A stretch of DNA of 40,735 bases, from contig PABH01000032.1 of assembly GCA_002702705.1 (NCBI GenBank), positions 1 to 40,735 on the forward strand, written 5' to 3'. The translations under genes and the position numbers were made by a program. This document shows positions 18,529 through 27,477 of this stretch, piece by piece (within the stretch, counting starts at the first letter, position 1; each line of letters begins with the position of its first letter). This DNA is from Anaerolineaceae bacterium. GTDB lineage: Bacteria; Chloroflexota; Anaerolineae; Anaerolineales; Anaerolineaceae. The notes beneath the pieces were generated by a model. The model saw nothing but the letters and a program-made list of their open reading frames with translations. It ran no database searches and was not told the DNA's origin.

Positions 18529-19227
18529 TTAATCTCGGGATCGTCCGGTCAGTAGAAAAACGTAATATAAAAGTGTTGATATCGCTTGGGTGGCTGCAGC
18601 GACATAAGTCAAAGCTGCTGCATCCAACACAGCGTTTATACCTTTTGATTCTTCTTTAAAAATTGTTCCAGAGTTTGTTAACCATGCTTTTGCGCGGCGG
18701 GTTGCGTTAAATTCTACGGGTAATGTTACCACTGCAAAAGCTGCGGTGGCTGCAAATAAACCAAGCCCAACCCAAGCTAAGGTTTCAAAGTTTAATAATA
18801 AACCACCGATAAAAATAATTGGTCCTAACCAACTACCGAGCTGCACAGTAGGTACCATTGCAGATCGAAACTTTAATGGTAAATAATCCTTCTGATCTTG
18901 CAAGGCATGCCCAGCTTCATGGGCGGCTACACCTGCTGCTGCGATGCTGTTACCACGGTAAATATCAGAACTAAGTCTTAATGTTTTTGTTCTTGGGTCG
19001 TAATGATCCGATAAGAAGCCTCTTGTCTCTTCAATATTGACATCGTACATGCCGTTTGCGTTTAACATTCGACGTGCAATCTCAGCACCACTATATCCAT
19101 TGTGTGATCGCACACGAGAATATTTGTTAATCGCACCTTTAACTTTTGCCTGAGCCCAAAAACCTAACAGTAATGCCGGTAAACTAAATAATATATACAA
19201 ACCATAACCACCAAATCCGTAAGCCAT
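18529..19227 (-). CDS. YugP-type membrane zinc metallopeptidase
   Basis: A 232-residue membrane protein of the neutral zinc metallopeptidase family (Zn_peptidase_2, B. subtilis YugP). The N-terminal helix (YGLYILFSLPALLLGFWAQ) is followed by a soluble part with GYSGAEIARRMLNANGM and DHYDPRTKTLRLSSDIY, then the active site AAHEAGHALQDQ (His103, Glu104, His107). Two or three more membrane helices follow (LGPIIFIGGLLLNF, LAWVGLGLFAATAAFAVVTLP, ALTYVAAATQAISTLLYYVFLL). Length is normal. The substrate of this family is unknown. RBS AAAGGA precedes the ATG. It appears monocistronic with its own terminator. Confidence 0.93.
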   Translation of the reverse strand: MAYGFGGYGLYILFSLPALLLGFWAQAKVKGAINKYSRVRSHNGYSGAEIARRMLNANGMYDVNIEETRGFLSDHYDPRTKTLRLSSDIYRGNSIAAAGVAAHEAGHALQDQKDYLPLKFRSAMVPTVQLGSWLGPIIFIGGLLLNFETLAWVGLGLFAATAAFAVVTLPVEFNATRRAKAWLTNSGTIFKEESKGINAVLDAAALTYVAAATQAISTLLYYVFLLTGRSRD

Positions 19228-19409
19228 GATTCATCCTTTCTTTTTATCTAAATCATCTTGATTAAATATACTCAAAAATTATTAAGTTTTTATATACTTG
19301 GTATAAGATTTCTATATTAATCCCATATAGTTATAATGTTTAATGTAAGGATTATTTAGAAGGAATTAATTTTTTAGTATCAAATATATATATTCTACAA
19401 TCAGGCTAA

Positions 19410-20135
19410 TCATTCTTCAAAATTATATAAAGTTCTGAGCATTAAATTTATGAGATTAGCTGTTAATTCTTCCAATCCTTCTTCTAAGAATCGAACTGTT
19501 TTTTCTATGCCAGCGGCCCAATTGACTGAGAAAGCAATTGCTGCAAAAGGTATATTTAATTCTTTTGACAAAACAACTTCGGGTACTCCGGTCATGCCTA
19601 CCACATCTGCACCCAACAAGCGAAACATACGTATTTCTGATGGTGTTTCCAAACGTGGACCGTTTGAGCAGACGTATACCCCCTTCTTACGAACTGGAAT
19701 ATTTAAAGATTTGGCGGTTTGAAGAATCTTTTGGTGTAAAACCGGGTCATAAGGCTGGCTCATTTCGGTGTGTTCAACAATTTCTTTTTCACCATCAAAA
19801 AAGGTAGATTCCCGACCATTTGTGAAATCTATAAAGTCGTTTATTGCTACAATCGATAAAGGCGGAATATCAGGATTAATAGACCCAACAGCATAAGCCG
19901 CCAGAATCTTAGTCACTCCCAAGGTTTTAAGTGCCATCAAATTCGCCCGATAATTAATTTTATGGGGTGGTATCGTATGATTTACCCCATGCCTGGGAAT
20001 GAAGATAAGCGGAGGGTCCACTTCTGTACTCAAAAATACTTTTGTATCACCATAGTGGGTCTGAATCAATTGTTCTTTTAAATTTAGATGAGGAAGGTTA
20101 TAAAGAGCGGAGCCGGTTATGATGCCATAAGCCAT
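19410..20135 (-). CDS. MTAP/PNP-family nucleoside phosphorylase (S-methyl-5'-thioadenosine phosphorylase-like)
   Basis: A 241-residue trimeric-class nucleoside phosphorylase, expected to cleave methylthioadenosine, methylthioinosine or a purine nucleoside with phosphate. Motifs present: FIPRHGVNHTIPPHKINYRANLMALKTLGVTKILA, AINDFIDFTNGR, PRLETPSEIRMFRLLGADVVGMTGVPEVVLSKEL and the C-terminal AFSVNWAAGIE. The VGMTGVPE segment, where MTAP has VGMTNVPE and purine nucleoside phosphorylases have VGMSTVPE, leaves substrate preference open; MTIP-like activity is possible. The RBS (AAGGA) falls in the 13-bp gap after a tRNA-Arg gene, so the message may be released by tRNA processing. Confidence 0.9.
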   Translation of the reverse strand: MAYGIITGSALYNLPHLNLKEQLIQTHYGDTKVFLSTEVDPPLIFIPRHGVNHTIPPHKINYRANLMALKTLGVTKILAAYAVGSINPDIPPLSIVAINDFIDFTNGRESTFFDGEKEIVEHTEMSQPYDPVLHQKILQTAKSLNIPVRKKGVYVCSNGPRLETPSEIRMFRLLGADVVGMTGVPEVVLSKELNIPFAAIAFSVNWAAGIEKTVRFLEEGLEELTANLINLMLRTLYNFEE

Positions 20136-20148
20136 AAATTATTCCTTG

Positions 20149-20220
20149 TACGCCCGCTGAGATTCGAACTCAGACTTCTGCCTCCGGAGGGCAACGTGAT
20201 ATCCTTTTCACTACGGGCGC
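20149..20220 (-). tRNA. tRNA-Arg, anticodon CCG
   Basis: The minus strand folds into a full cloverleaf: acceptor GCGCCCG with CGGGCGT (one G-U at the first pair), D arm GTGA/TCAC, anticodon stem TTGCC/GGCAG with loop CTCCGGA, giving anticodon CCG (codon CGG), four-base variable loop, and T arm CTGAG-TTCGAAT-CTCAG. The discriminator base is A and CCA is not encoded. The total is 72 bases. It lies 13 bp upstream of the phosphorylase gene on the same strand. Confidence 0.95.
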
Positions 20221-20264
20221 ATTTGTAGAAACTCAATTTTACCACCAAGATAGGTGTGAATCAA

Positions 20265-21254
20265 TTAATTTTCGAGATTTAATAAACAAGTTTGAATATC
20301 ATTTCTGAGTTCGTGAATATTTTTTTGATAGCGCGATTTTTTTTCTATTCTTTCTTCTTGATGAATTTTATGTGCTAATTCAGCGGATAATTGAAGAAAC
20401 CGATTGTATTCGTGTAGTTTTTTGCTGCCGATATGTTTTATACGATATTGCAGACGCTGAGAGGGATTGGTGACGCTGTCAAAATAGGATTTATGTACTG
20501 GTGAATTGATCTCTTCCAGCAATAAAATGGTTTTGATTTGTTTGTTTTCGCGAATGAGAATCACCAAAATAAAAACAAGCATAAAAAACCATCCGATCCA
20601 GTCCAATGATGTACCGAGAAATAGACCAATGGGGCCATTGGCAAGAGACGCAATAATATTATGGATTGAATGGAGGGTAACTGCAGCAATCCAACCCAAA
20701 ATGGGGGTTATCCATTTGATCAATGTAGACTTGTTTGTTCTGCTGATCGCTAATCCAATCCCGATGAAAGCAGTATAAAAAGGATGCTGCCAACCAACAA
20801 GGACGATGCGAATAAATGCAAGATCGAATAAGCCGCTCCAGCCGCTTTCTAAATACCCGTAATTGTATATATAAAAAGAATTTTCTGTTGCGGCAAATCC
20901 TAAAGCAGTAACCGCAGCATAAACAATGCCATCAATAATTGAATCAAATTCATTGTAAGCCAGGAAAAAAACAATTAATACCGCGAATCCTTTCATGGAT
21001 TCTTCGATAATCGGCGCACTAATTGCCCCGGTTGAGAAATCAGCAGTGAGTTCAGATTGGGTAATCAAGAAGACGCTGGCACCGAACAATGAATTTAGTA
21101 AATAGGCTACTCCCGCAGCAACCACTGCACCCCATAAAAATACAAATCCGAGCAGGAATTTTGGCTCTTTTTCATATCGATCTACCCAGTAAACTAGGAA
21201 TCCAAAAAGGAACATTGGGATAAACCCAAATAATAGTGAAACTACAATTGGCAT
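20265..21254 (-). CDS. PrsW-family intramembrane metalloprotease
   Basis: A 329-residue polytopic membrane protein of the PrsW/CAAX-protease superfamily. Diagnostic motifs are APIIEESMKGFAVL (EExxK, Glu84 and Glu85), GIVYAAVTALGFAATEN, VGWQHPFYTAFIGIGLA and LHSIHNI, which supply glutamates and histidines to the metal site inside the membrane. Seven or eight hydrophobic segments fill residues 1-235; the C-terminal 90 residues are charged and cytosolic. In Bacillus subtilis PrsW cleaves an anti-sigma factor; no sigma or anti-sigma gene is adjacent here. Its ATG begins one base after the stop of the AIR-synthase-like gene, so they are co-translated. RBS AGAGGAG. Confidence 0.9.
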   Translation of the reverse strand: MPIVVSLLFGFIPMFLFGFLVYWVDRYEKEPKFLLGFVFLWGAVVAAGVAYLLNSLFGASVFLITQSELTADFSTGAISAPIIEESMKGFAVLIVFFLAYNEFDSIIDGIVYAAVTALGFAATENSFYIYNYGYLESGWSGLFDLAFIRIVLVGWQHPFYTAFIGIGLAISRTNKSTLIKWITPILGWIAAVTLHSIHNIIASLANGPIGLFLGTSLDWIGWFFMLVFILVILIRENKQIKTILLLEEINSPVHKSYFDSVTNPSQRLQYRIKHIGSKKLHEYNRFLQLSAELAHKIHQEERIEKKSRYQKNIHELRNDIQTCLLNLEN

Positions 21255-21255
21255 T

Positions 21256-22290
21256 TTACTCCTCTTTAAGGTTCGATCGTTTCTCGTATACTTTCCCTAA
21301 ATCATCACGCATCGGACGTTCAAATTGCTGGAAAGGAATGATGTTTGTCCTTAATACTTCGGCACCATTGGTACCTACCTCCCCTATTTCAAAACAATCG
21401 ATTTGGTTTTCCAGGCAGGCTTGAATGATTTTTTGGGATTGATTGGGTGATACAGCCATGAGTAGTGCGCCTGATGCGATGGTAAAAAGGGGATTAAGGT
21501 CAAAAAACCGGCAAATTGTTGCTGATAAAGTTGGCATATGAATATTATCCGGATTTATTAATAATTGTTTATCACTTGCAATCGCTAATTCCCATAGGGC
21601 AGCTGCCAAACCGCCTTCGGTTGGATCGTGCATGGCGTTTACACCACCAATTTCAACAGCTAAACGAGCTTCTTTGTAAACAGAGATGCCTGGGTTAAAC
21701 AAGTATTGTTTTGCTGATTCGATTTGGCTGGGAGATAAGACCGCTGAGAGTCGAGTTTCAAAATCAGCAGCCAGGATCGCTGTTGCTTCAATTGGGATGC
21801 CTTTGGTAAGTAATATACGGTCTCCGGTTTGGGCTCCTTTTGGTGTGATGAGATTGTCTTTGGAAACTTCACCAATCAGGGTGGAAATTAAAAGTGGTCT
21901 ATCCAGATGATGGGTAATTTCCGTATGGCCACCAATTAATGATATTTTATAAAAAGCGGCTGCTTCAAACAACTGCTGAGAAATTTTTTCTACCATGCCA
22001 GCAGTCGTCTTTTTTTCGGGTAAAAGCAGCGTAGAAAGCATCCATTTTGGTTTTGCACCTGTTGTTACAAGATCATTTAAATTTATTTGTACGGAATACC
22101 AACCAATATTGTCGGCAGTAAAAGTTATTGGATCTGATTTGTAAACGAGATAGTGATCTCCATTATCGATCACTGCGCAATCGAGACCGGTGCCTGGCCC
22201 TAGAATAACTTTTGAATCAAAAAGAGGAGCTTTCTTAATGATATTTTCTAATAAATCCGGGGGGAGTTTTCCGAGTGGTAAAAAAGCCAT
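21256..22290 (-). CDS. AIR synthase-related protein (HypE/PurM-like fold)
   Basis: A 344-residue member of the PurM/HypE/SelD ATP-binding superfamily. Motifs include a glycine/aspartate strand (LGPGTGLDCAVIDNGDHYLVYKSDPITF), the NLNDLVTTGAKPKWMLSTLLLPE segment for phosphate and metal binding, SLIGGHTEITHHLDRPLL, and MHDPTEGGLAAALWELA. HypE dehydrates a carbamoylated C-terminal cysteine, but the typical HypE PRIC tail is absent; this protein ends in KRSNLKEE. No hydrogenase or hyp gene is in the window. It therefore belongs to the uncharacterised HypE-like group whose substrate is unknown. RBS ATGGAGG; PrsW-like gene follows one base after its stop. Confidence 0.88.
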   Translation of the reverse strand: MAFLPLGKLPPDLLENIIKKAPLFDSKVILGPGTGLDCAVIDNGDHYLVYKSDPITFTADNIGWYSVQINLNDLVTTGAKPKWMLSTLLLPEKKTTAGMVEKISQQLFEAAAFYKISLIGGHTEITHHLDRPLLISTLIGEVSKDNLITPKGAQTGDRILLTKGIPIEATAILAADFETRLSAVLSPSQIESAKQYLFNPGISVYKEARLAVEIGGVNAMHDPTEGGLAAALWELAIASDKQLLINPDNIHMPTLSATICRFFDLNPLFTIASGALLMAVSPNQSQKIIQACLENQIDCFEIGEVGTNGAEVLRTNIIPFQQFERPMRDDLGKVYEKRSNLKEE

Positions 22291-22334
22291 GTAACCTCCA
22301 TATCGATGTTCCTATTGTACTTAAATTCATTAAA

Positions 22335-23549
22335 CTAATAAACAAAATCACGAATATCGTAACGGCTGATGTGAGGTGCGTCGTTCTGATAAAATTTAAA
22401 ATCTTTTGCCATGATTTGACCCTGCTGTTCTCTTTCTAAGGGTGTTAAAGGAGAAAGATTCGCCTGATACGCTTTTTTAGTGTATTCAAGATCAGAATTT
22501 TCAATTAATTCTGAAAAATAAACTAAATCATCTGCATTTAAAGCCATTTGGTTGATTAATTTTACAGTGTTCTGAATATGTTGTTTGGCAAATTGCCGCC
22601 CTCCTGCACCAAGGAGGATAATGACACCAACAGATAAACCGCCTTTTTTAATTTCTTCAACAGCTTTTAAAGCATCTTTTGCTTTGCCCGGTTTGTTTAG
22701 GAATTTCAAGAGTGCATCATCTCCGGATTCCAAACCAATATAAATTTTTTCCATACCAAGTTGTTTTAAGTGGAGGTAGTCTTGGGAGGTTTTTTTCTCT
22801 CCACTGAAACCATCCAAAAAGGCAAACATACCACCAAGACGGTTAACATCGAAGGTTTGATTCACTATTTCTAAAAGTGGAATTAATTTACGTGTTGGTG
22901 TGACCAGTGCATTGGCATCTCCTAAAAAGATGGTTCTCCGCAGATTCATACCATTTCCAATAAATTGGTTTACTTGTTTGGCGTGTTCAAGAAATTCCTG
23001 TGACGTTTTGATACGAAAAGGTCTGTTCTTGTAAAAATCACAAAAAGTACATGTATTAAATGAACAGCCTTCTGTTACCTGCAGTACCACAGAGTTGTAC
23101 TGATCAGGCGGTAATATGCCAACTGGTTTGTAAACTTGATGATATTTATCAATATCGATTTTATAAAAATCAAGGGTCTGGTTCGAGATTTGTTTGAGAT
23201 GTTTCAAAATATTCGTTGTGAGGGGTGGTGAAAAGCTACCGGTTTGAGTTGGGTCGTTAATCAAAAAATCTCGAATTAATTGATGTGAATAGGTTAAAAG
23301 TTTCTCTCTCTCCGTTTGATCGAGCCATGAGCGGTGTAAGATCTCCTTACCGGAATTCCATTTGGCAACAATATTGCCGTTTAACCCCCGGCGATAAGAA
23401 ACTTGATTAATTAATGCTGTCCACAACCTGTATTCCATATCAAAACTAAAAACTTGGGTGGATTCCTTTTCTTCTAGACTAAAGGTAATCGAATTTGGTT
23501 TTTCGCTGATCGTGACCGGTCTGTTGTTCCACAATCCTAAATGAACCAT
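22335..23549 (-). CDS. Radical SAM protein, function unknown
   Basis: A 404-residue radical SAM enzyme. The 4Fe-4S ligands are in TEGCSFNTCTFCDFY (Cys162, Cys167, Cys170; CX4CX2C), a spacing seen in an Elp3/HemN-like branch of the superfamily. Further barrel segments are visible: RTIFLGDANALVTP, GMEKIYIGLESGDDALLKFLNKPGKAKDALKAVEEIKKGGLSVGVIILLGAGG. The N-terminal 140 residues form an extra domain with no recognised fold. The reaction is not predictable from sequence. It is 44 bp upstream of the AIR-synthase-like gene on the same strand, so the three minus-strand genes may form one transcript. RBS CAGGAG. Confidence 0.88.
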   Translation of the reverse strand: MVHLGLWNNRPVTISEKPNSITFSLEEKESTQVFSFDMEYRLWTALINQVSYRRGLNGNIVAKWNSGKEILHRSWLDQTEREKLLTYSHQLIRDFLINDPTQTGSFSPPLTTNILKHLKQISNQTLDFYKIDIDKYHQVYKPVGILPPDQYNSVVLQVTEGCSFNTCTFCDFYKNRPFRIKTSQEFLEHAKQVNQFIGNGMNLRRTIFLGDANALVTPTRKLIPLLEIVNQTFDVNRLGGMFAFLDGFSGEKKTSQDYLHLKQLGMEKIYIGLESGDDALLKFLNKPGKAKDALKAVEEIKKGGLSVGVIILLGAGGRQFAKQHIQNTVKLINQMALNADDLVYFSELIENSDLEYTKKAYQANLSPLTPLEREQQGQIMAKDFKFYQNDAPHISRYDIRDFVY

Positions 23550-23614
23550 TTTGATCTCCTGGTTTTTTTTTGGTTATTTTATTACAATAATACCTTATGA
23601 AAGGGAGTTACATC

Positions 23615-24337
23615 ATGCAAGTATATTTTATAAGACATGCTCAATCAACAAATAATGAATTGTGGGAAAAAGTTGGCTCAGGGAAAGGGCGAACAGAAGA
23701 CCCGGAATTGACAGAGATTGGCAAACAGCAGTTGGTGAAACTTGCGGATTTTGTTAGCAAAAAACCGAGGGAAAATCCGAATGGACGCAAAGATTATCAA
23801 AATCGATTTGGTTTTGGATTTACTCATTTATATGCCAGCCCGATGGTACGTGCTCTACAAACAGGGTTGTCAGTTGCTCGAAAGATCAATAAACCTTTAA
23901 CGGTTTGGCGGGAAATTCATGAAGGAGGGGGTATCTTTTTAGAAAATGAAGCTGGTGAGTTGGTTGGACTGCCTGGTAAACCAAGAAGTTTTTTTGAAAG
24001 GCACTATGCTGAAGTAAAATTGCCGGATGATTTGAGTGAGGAGGGATGGTGGAATCAGCCATTTGAGCCGTATGAAAATCGATTAAAACGGGCAGAACTG
24101 ATTTGGAAACGTATTTTATCTTTGCATCAAGATGGTGATAAAGTGGCTATTTTTAGTCATGGAGGTTTTTTTAACTACTTTATTTCTTGGGCATTAAAAC
24201 GAGAATTGGGTGAGAATGCCTGGTTTGAAGTTAACAATGTTAGCATTTCACGATTTGATGTAAATTTAGAAACAAAACGAATCAATATTCAATACGTAAA
24301 CAAGACAGACTTCTTGCCGCCAGAATTAATTACATGA
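23615..24337 (+). CDS. Histidine phosphatase family protein (phosphoglycerate mutase-like)
   Basis: The 240-residue product begins MQVYFIRHAQSTNNELWEK, with the RHxxS catalytic motif at its N-terminus; the second catalytic His lies in VAIFSHGGFFNYF. YASPMVRALQTGLSVA supplies the phosphate-binding Arg. It will hydrolyse or transfer a phosphate through a phosphohistidine; the substrate is unknown. The start at 23615 was chosen over an in-frame ATG at 23597 because AAGGGAG lies 7 bases upstream and the protein then starts directly with the core strand, as in relatives. It is divergent from the radical SAM gene and ends with its own terminator. Confidence 0.88.
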   Translation: MQVYFIRHAQSTNNELWEKVGSGKGRTEDPELTEIGKQQLVKLADFVSKKPRENPNGRKDYQNRFGFGFTHLYASPMVRALQTGLSVARKINKPLTVWREIHEGGGIFLENEAGELVGLPGKPRSFFERHYAEVKLPDDLSEEGWWNQPFEPYENRLKRAELIWKRILSLHQDGDKVAIFSHGGFFNYFISWALKRELGENAWFEVNNVSISRFDVNLETKRINIQYVNKTDFLPPELIT

Positions 24338-24380
24338 GAAGCACCAGGCAAAAACTAGAATAAGCCCTCAAGAAAAGGAT

Positions 24381-24408
24381 AAAAAGAAGTTATATGCTTC
24401 TTTTTTTT
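24381..24408 (+). terminator. Intrinsic terminator of the histidine phosphatase gene
   Basis: aaaaagaagt, a 5-nt loop, gcttcttttt then more T. The stem is 10 bp with one G-U pair and is followed by a T-run. Confidence 0.75.
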
Positions 24409-24484
24409 GTTGGTGAATCTATTAGGAAATATGACAAAAGTTAATTTTGATGATTATTATTCTTTAATTTGATTAACAATAAAA

Positions 24485-26686
24485 TTACTCAATTTGAATG
24501 TCATAATCTCCCACTTGAATGCTTTGTAGATCATCAATTAAAATATCAAACCGATGGATGAACCGGTAAAGTGTATTTACATATTTTCCCCAAAGATCCG
24601 AAGGATCGGGAAAAGTAACTTCAGTTTTTAAAAGATTAATGGGCGTATATAGAGAATTTAAAATTGAAAAATCTATCAGGCTAAGGTGACCATCTCGAAA
24701 GACAATCAACAACTGGTTCTTGTCCAGCTTGTGGATGTTGATGATTGGCTGCGTGTGTACAGTGATAGATGATAGTGGTTGTGTTGTGGCAGTATTATAA
24801 AAAGTTAAATTACCGGAAAGATGACCAGCAATAATAAAATCATCATGGTTGGAATAAACCAAGGTAGTGAGTGGTTTTTCTTTAACGGCAGCAGAAGTAT
24901 TTTTTAAACCATTTTCAAAATTCCAGATGGAGAGCGTTTCTGATTTATCATAAACCGCGATTTGAGGCGTTTTTTCAGAAGTGACCATTGACGTAATGGC
25001 ATATTTATTGACTTGGAAATTCCGAATGGTTTCTAGGTTGGCAATATCGAATACATGAATCATTCCATCTGCACTGGCGATTACCCCGCTTTTTTGACCA
25101 GCTGAAAACGCCATGTCAAAACACTCCTGGTTTGAGATCTGGCGGGTTTGAAGAATTGGGCCCAAAGGAAAGCGCCAAGCGATTAGTTTGCCATCAAAAC
25201 CGGTTGAATATAGAGTCCTTTGATCGTCAGTGAGTAATAATTTTTTGATATACCCTGTGTGTCCGCTGAAGGTTTTAATAACCTGTTTGTCATGTAAACG
25301 TAAAACACGAATGGTATGGTCTCCATGGGCTAAAATCATGTATTTTTGATCCTGGGAAAGAAGCATTTGCCGGATTTGTGGTGCTGGGCTGTCAAAGGCT
25401 GGCAGGATGATTTTAAGAGTATCCAACTTTATTTTTTGAATTAGATTGGAAGGAGTTCCTAACAAGATTTCATTAGTTTTTGAATTGATTTGACTGGATA
25501 ATACCGGATTCGCTAATGTGTTCGAAGAATTAATTTCAAGTGGCTGAGGAAGTTTTTCTGGTAGTTGGTTTACAGAGTTTATCAATGCTAACCAATCTTC
25601 ATCTTTGGTAAATTCAAATGTTTTTTCTGATAGTTGGTGAATGGTTAGAATAATCTTTATTGCTTGAATTGCCGGGACTATCTTCAATAAACGTAATAGA
25701 TTTTTTTCGTTTTTTTCTGTGACTAATCTTGCGAGAATACTTTCCCAATCATTTTCGCTTAAATCCGAAGCCCATTTGGTATGTCTATCACTAGAAATTT
25801 CTTGGAGCCAGTTAAACTTACCGGATTTTCGACTTTGAGCTAATATTTTTTGTCTTTGATTCGGGGTTGCTTTTAAGAAAGCGCTTTTTAAGTAAGCATT
25901 GTCAAAATCAAATGATTCTAATAAATCTTGCTGATCTGTGAATAACAAAAACAAAGTATAATTTTCGGGATTTGTTGGGATGAGTTGGTTGGTGGTGATC
26001 ACATCAAAAATATTATCATTTTGATAGGTATTGTAAAGCTCAAAAAGGAGATCGATGACCCCTGGTTGGGTCTGAATAAATTTTGCTAAGATGTGTGCTG
26101 TTAGTCTTTTTTCATCCGAAGAAAATTTTTCAAAATTGTCCAAGAGGTTCTTATAATGTTGAGCGGAATCAAATAAGACAGTTTTTGCAACAATAACCCA
26201 GTTTGTAAGCTGGTTGGTTTCTGCTTTTTGAATTAAAAAAGCTTGTAAATCTGAGTTAGATTCCAAAAAATAGGTTGTCAGGATTTCTAGATGCGATTCA
26301 CTTTCTAAAAATGAGGTTCTATTGTTTTGGTACAAGAAGAACAAAGTGACATGCTCTTGTGAAACTGGTTTTATATTGTAATTAACGAAGCGGTTCAGTA
26401 GTTCAGGATCGGGATTGCTGAATAAAAAATCAAACGCGATTTGATTGGCATCAATATTTCCGGATGAATTTTTATGGAATAAAAAATTGATAAAATAGTC
26501 TTTATAACGGGATGTCGGGTTATCCGTTAAATATTTGCGTGCGAATTCCAAGCTATCTTCTTCTGGAATTTCATACTCCAGAACATAAAAAAGCCCGTTT
26601 ATTTTTAAGGATACGTTTTCTGAAGGTTTTAGATGATCCAATAAATGTGGGTTTTCTAAAATTTCTGAGATTTGATTAAGATTCAT
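24485..26686 (-). CDS. WD40-repeat protein, last gene of the Ycf46/DUF1257 operon
   Basis: A 733-residue cytosolic protein. The first roughly 420 residues are helical without a recognised domain, of TPR/HEAT-like appearance. A beta-propeller follows, best shown by FSGHTGYIKKLLLTDDQRTL ending in LIAWRF, a textbook WD repeat; weaker repeats surround it. The C-terminus ends GDYDIQIE and resembles the end of the 885-residue protein encoded at 29450-32107 (GEFDIELE), as do several segments before the propeller, so the two are probably paralogs. The ATG at 26686 was preferred to an in-frame TTG at 26710, which lacks a ribosome-binding site; it overlaps the radical SAM gene by 11 bp. A scaffold or sensor role is inferred. 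Confidence 0.85.
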   Translation of the reverse strand: MNLNQISEILENPHLLDHLKPSENVSLKINGLFYVLEYEIPEEDSLEFARKYLTDNPTSRYKDYFINFLFHKNSSGNIDANQIAFDFLFSNPDPELLNRFVNYNIKPVSQEHVTLFFLYQNNRTSFLESESHLEILTTYFLESNSDLQAFLIQKAETNQLTNWVIVAKTVLFDSAQHYKNLLDNFEKFSSDEKRLTAHILAKFIQTQPGVIDLLFELYNTYQNDNIFDVITTNQLIPTNPENYTLFLLFTDQQDLLESFDFDNAYLKSAFLKATPNQRQKILAQSRKSGKFNWLQEISSDRHTKWASDLSENDWESILARLVTEKNEKNLLRLLKIVPAIQAIKIILTIHQLSEKTFEFTKDEDWLALINSVNQLPEKLPQPLEINSSNTLANPVLSSQINSKTNEILLGTPSNLIQKIKLDTLKIILPAFDSPAPQIRQMLLSQDQKYMILAHGDHTIRVLRLHDKQVIKTFSGHTGYIKKLLLTDDQRTLYSTGFDGKLIAWRFPLGPILQTRQISNQECFDMAFSAGQKSGVIASADGMIHVFDIANLETIRNFQVNKYAITSMVTSEKTPQIAVYDKSETLSIWNFENGLKNTSAAVKEKPLTTLVYSNHDDFIIAGHLSGNLTFYNTATTQPLSSITVHTQPIINIHKLDKNQLLIVFRDGHLSLIDFSILNSLYTPINLLKTEVTFPDPSDLWGKYVNTLYRFIHRFDILIDDLQSIQVGDYDIQIE

Positions 26687-27263
26687 TTTTTTCCCAAACC
26701 AACGGATCAATTCCGGTTATAACAATTTCTCCGTCAGGTTTAATAATAATTTCGCTGGCTTTCGTATTTTCTACCATGGTTTGATTATATCTTTGTGTAA
26801 AAAAATGATAAGTTTTATTAGCTGACCCTCTCAGTCCATTTTTTAGCAGTTTCTGTTGTTTGAAACGCCCTGCGATCAATAAATCGATGGAAGCGATAAG
26901 AGATTGAAACAGCGGAAAGGACTGAATTTCTGAATATGAAAAACCACTTAATAAAATAATTCCTAATGCTGTTTGTTGTTTGATCAACTGGCATAAAGCA
27001 ATGATAGCTGGAAGTTGTTGTAAAGGTTCTCCGCCGCTGATTGTAATGCCTTCAATGTTCTTTTGGTGCTTTTTTATTTCGTGGAGTAAAGCGCTGATTT
27101 TTGTTAAGTTTTCTCGATTGGGTTGGTGGGTTTCCGGATTAAAACAACCGGGACAATTTAAGGTACAGCCCTGAACCCATATTACCATTCTATTTCCCGG
27201 GCCATTGCTTAAGGAATTATATTCAACAGCATGGATTGATATATCCAATGCAAGATGGTTCAT
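26676..27263 (-). CDS. Small radical SAM protein (NrdG/PflA activase-like)
   Basis: A 195-residue radical SAM protein of the activating-enzyme type. The cluster ligands are CTLNCPGC (Cys33, Cys37, Cys40; CX3CX2C), preceded by GPGNRMVIWVQG and followed by the SAM-binding GITISGGEPLQQ. This size and layout match anaerobic ribonucleotide reductase activase and PflA, which place a glycyl radical on a partner enzyme. No glycyl-radical enzyme is in the window; instead the gene overlaps DUF2997 by 4 bp (ATGA) inside the Ycf46-type operon. A role on a protein of that operon, or as electron donor or modifying enzyme, is therefore more likely than nucleotide reduction. That is inference. Confidence 0.88.
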   Translation of the reverse strand: MNHLALDISIHAVEYNSLSNGPGNRMVIWVQGCTLNCPGCFNPETHQPNRENLTKISALLHEIKKHQKNIEGITISGGEPLQQLPAIIALCQLIKQQTALGIILLSGFSYSEIQSFPLFQSLIASIDLLIAGRFKQQKLLKNGLRGSANKTYHFFTQRYNQTMVENTKASEIIIKPDGEIVITGIDPLVWEKNES

Positions 27264-27469
27264 AAGTTCAAATTTAATTGGTCGGTTATGTTTTGATCGT
27301 TCTTTTCTTCAAAATATTCCGCTAACAACTCGCGAACATCTACTTCACCACCGAGGGCCTGTTCCAATTCTTTGGTTACAATGATACATTCATCCCCCTT
27401 AAAACCCTTCATGTGAATTTCAACTTTGCCGTTTTTGTTGATTGTGACTTCGATTTCCTGGATATCCAT
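27260..27469 (-). CDS. DUF2997 family small protein
   Basis: A 69-residue protein beginning MDIQEIEVTINKNGKVEIHM and containing GFKGDECIIVTKELEQALGG, the GxxGxxC...LG pattern of DUF2997, with a single conserved Cys28. The C-terminal tail is acidic and Asn/Gln-rich. Function is unknown. In cyanobacteria and other bacteria DUF2997 genes are found beside DUF1257 (Ycf35) genes, as here. RBS AGGAG, 8 bp after the DUF1257 stop. The small size and single conserved Cys make it a conceivable substrate or redox partner of the adjacent radical SAM protein, but nothing in the sequence proves it. Confidence 0.85.
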   Translation of the reverse strand: MDIQEIEVTINKNGKVEIHMKGFKGDECIIVTKELEQALGGEVDVRELLAEYFEEKNDQNITDQLNLNL

Positions 27470-27477
27470 GAGTGCTC

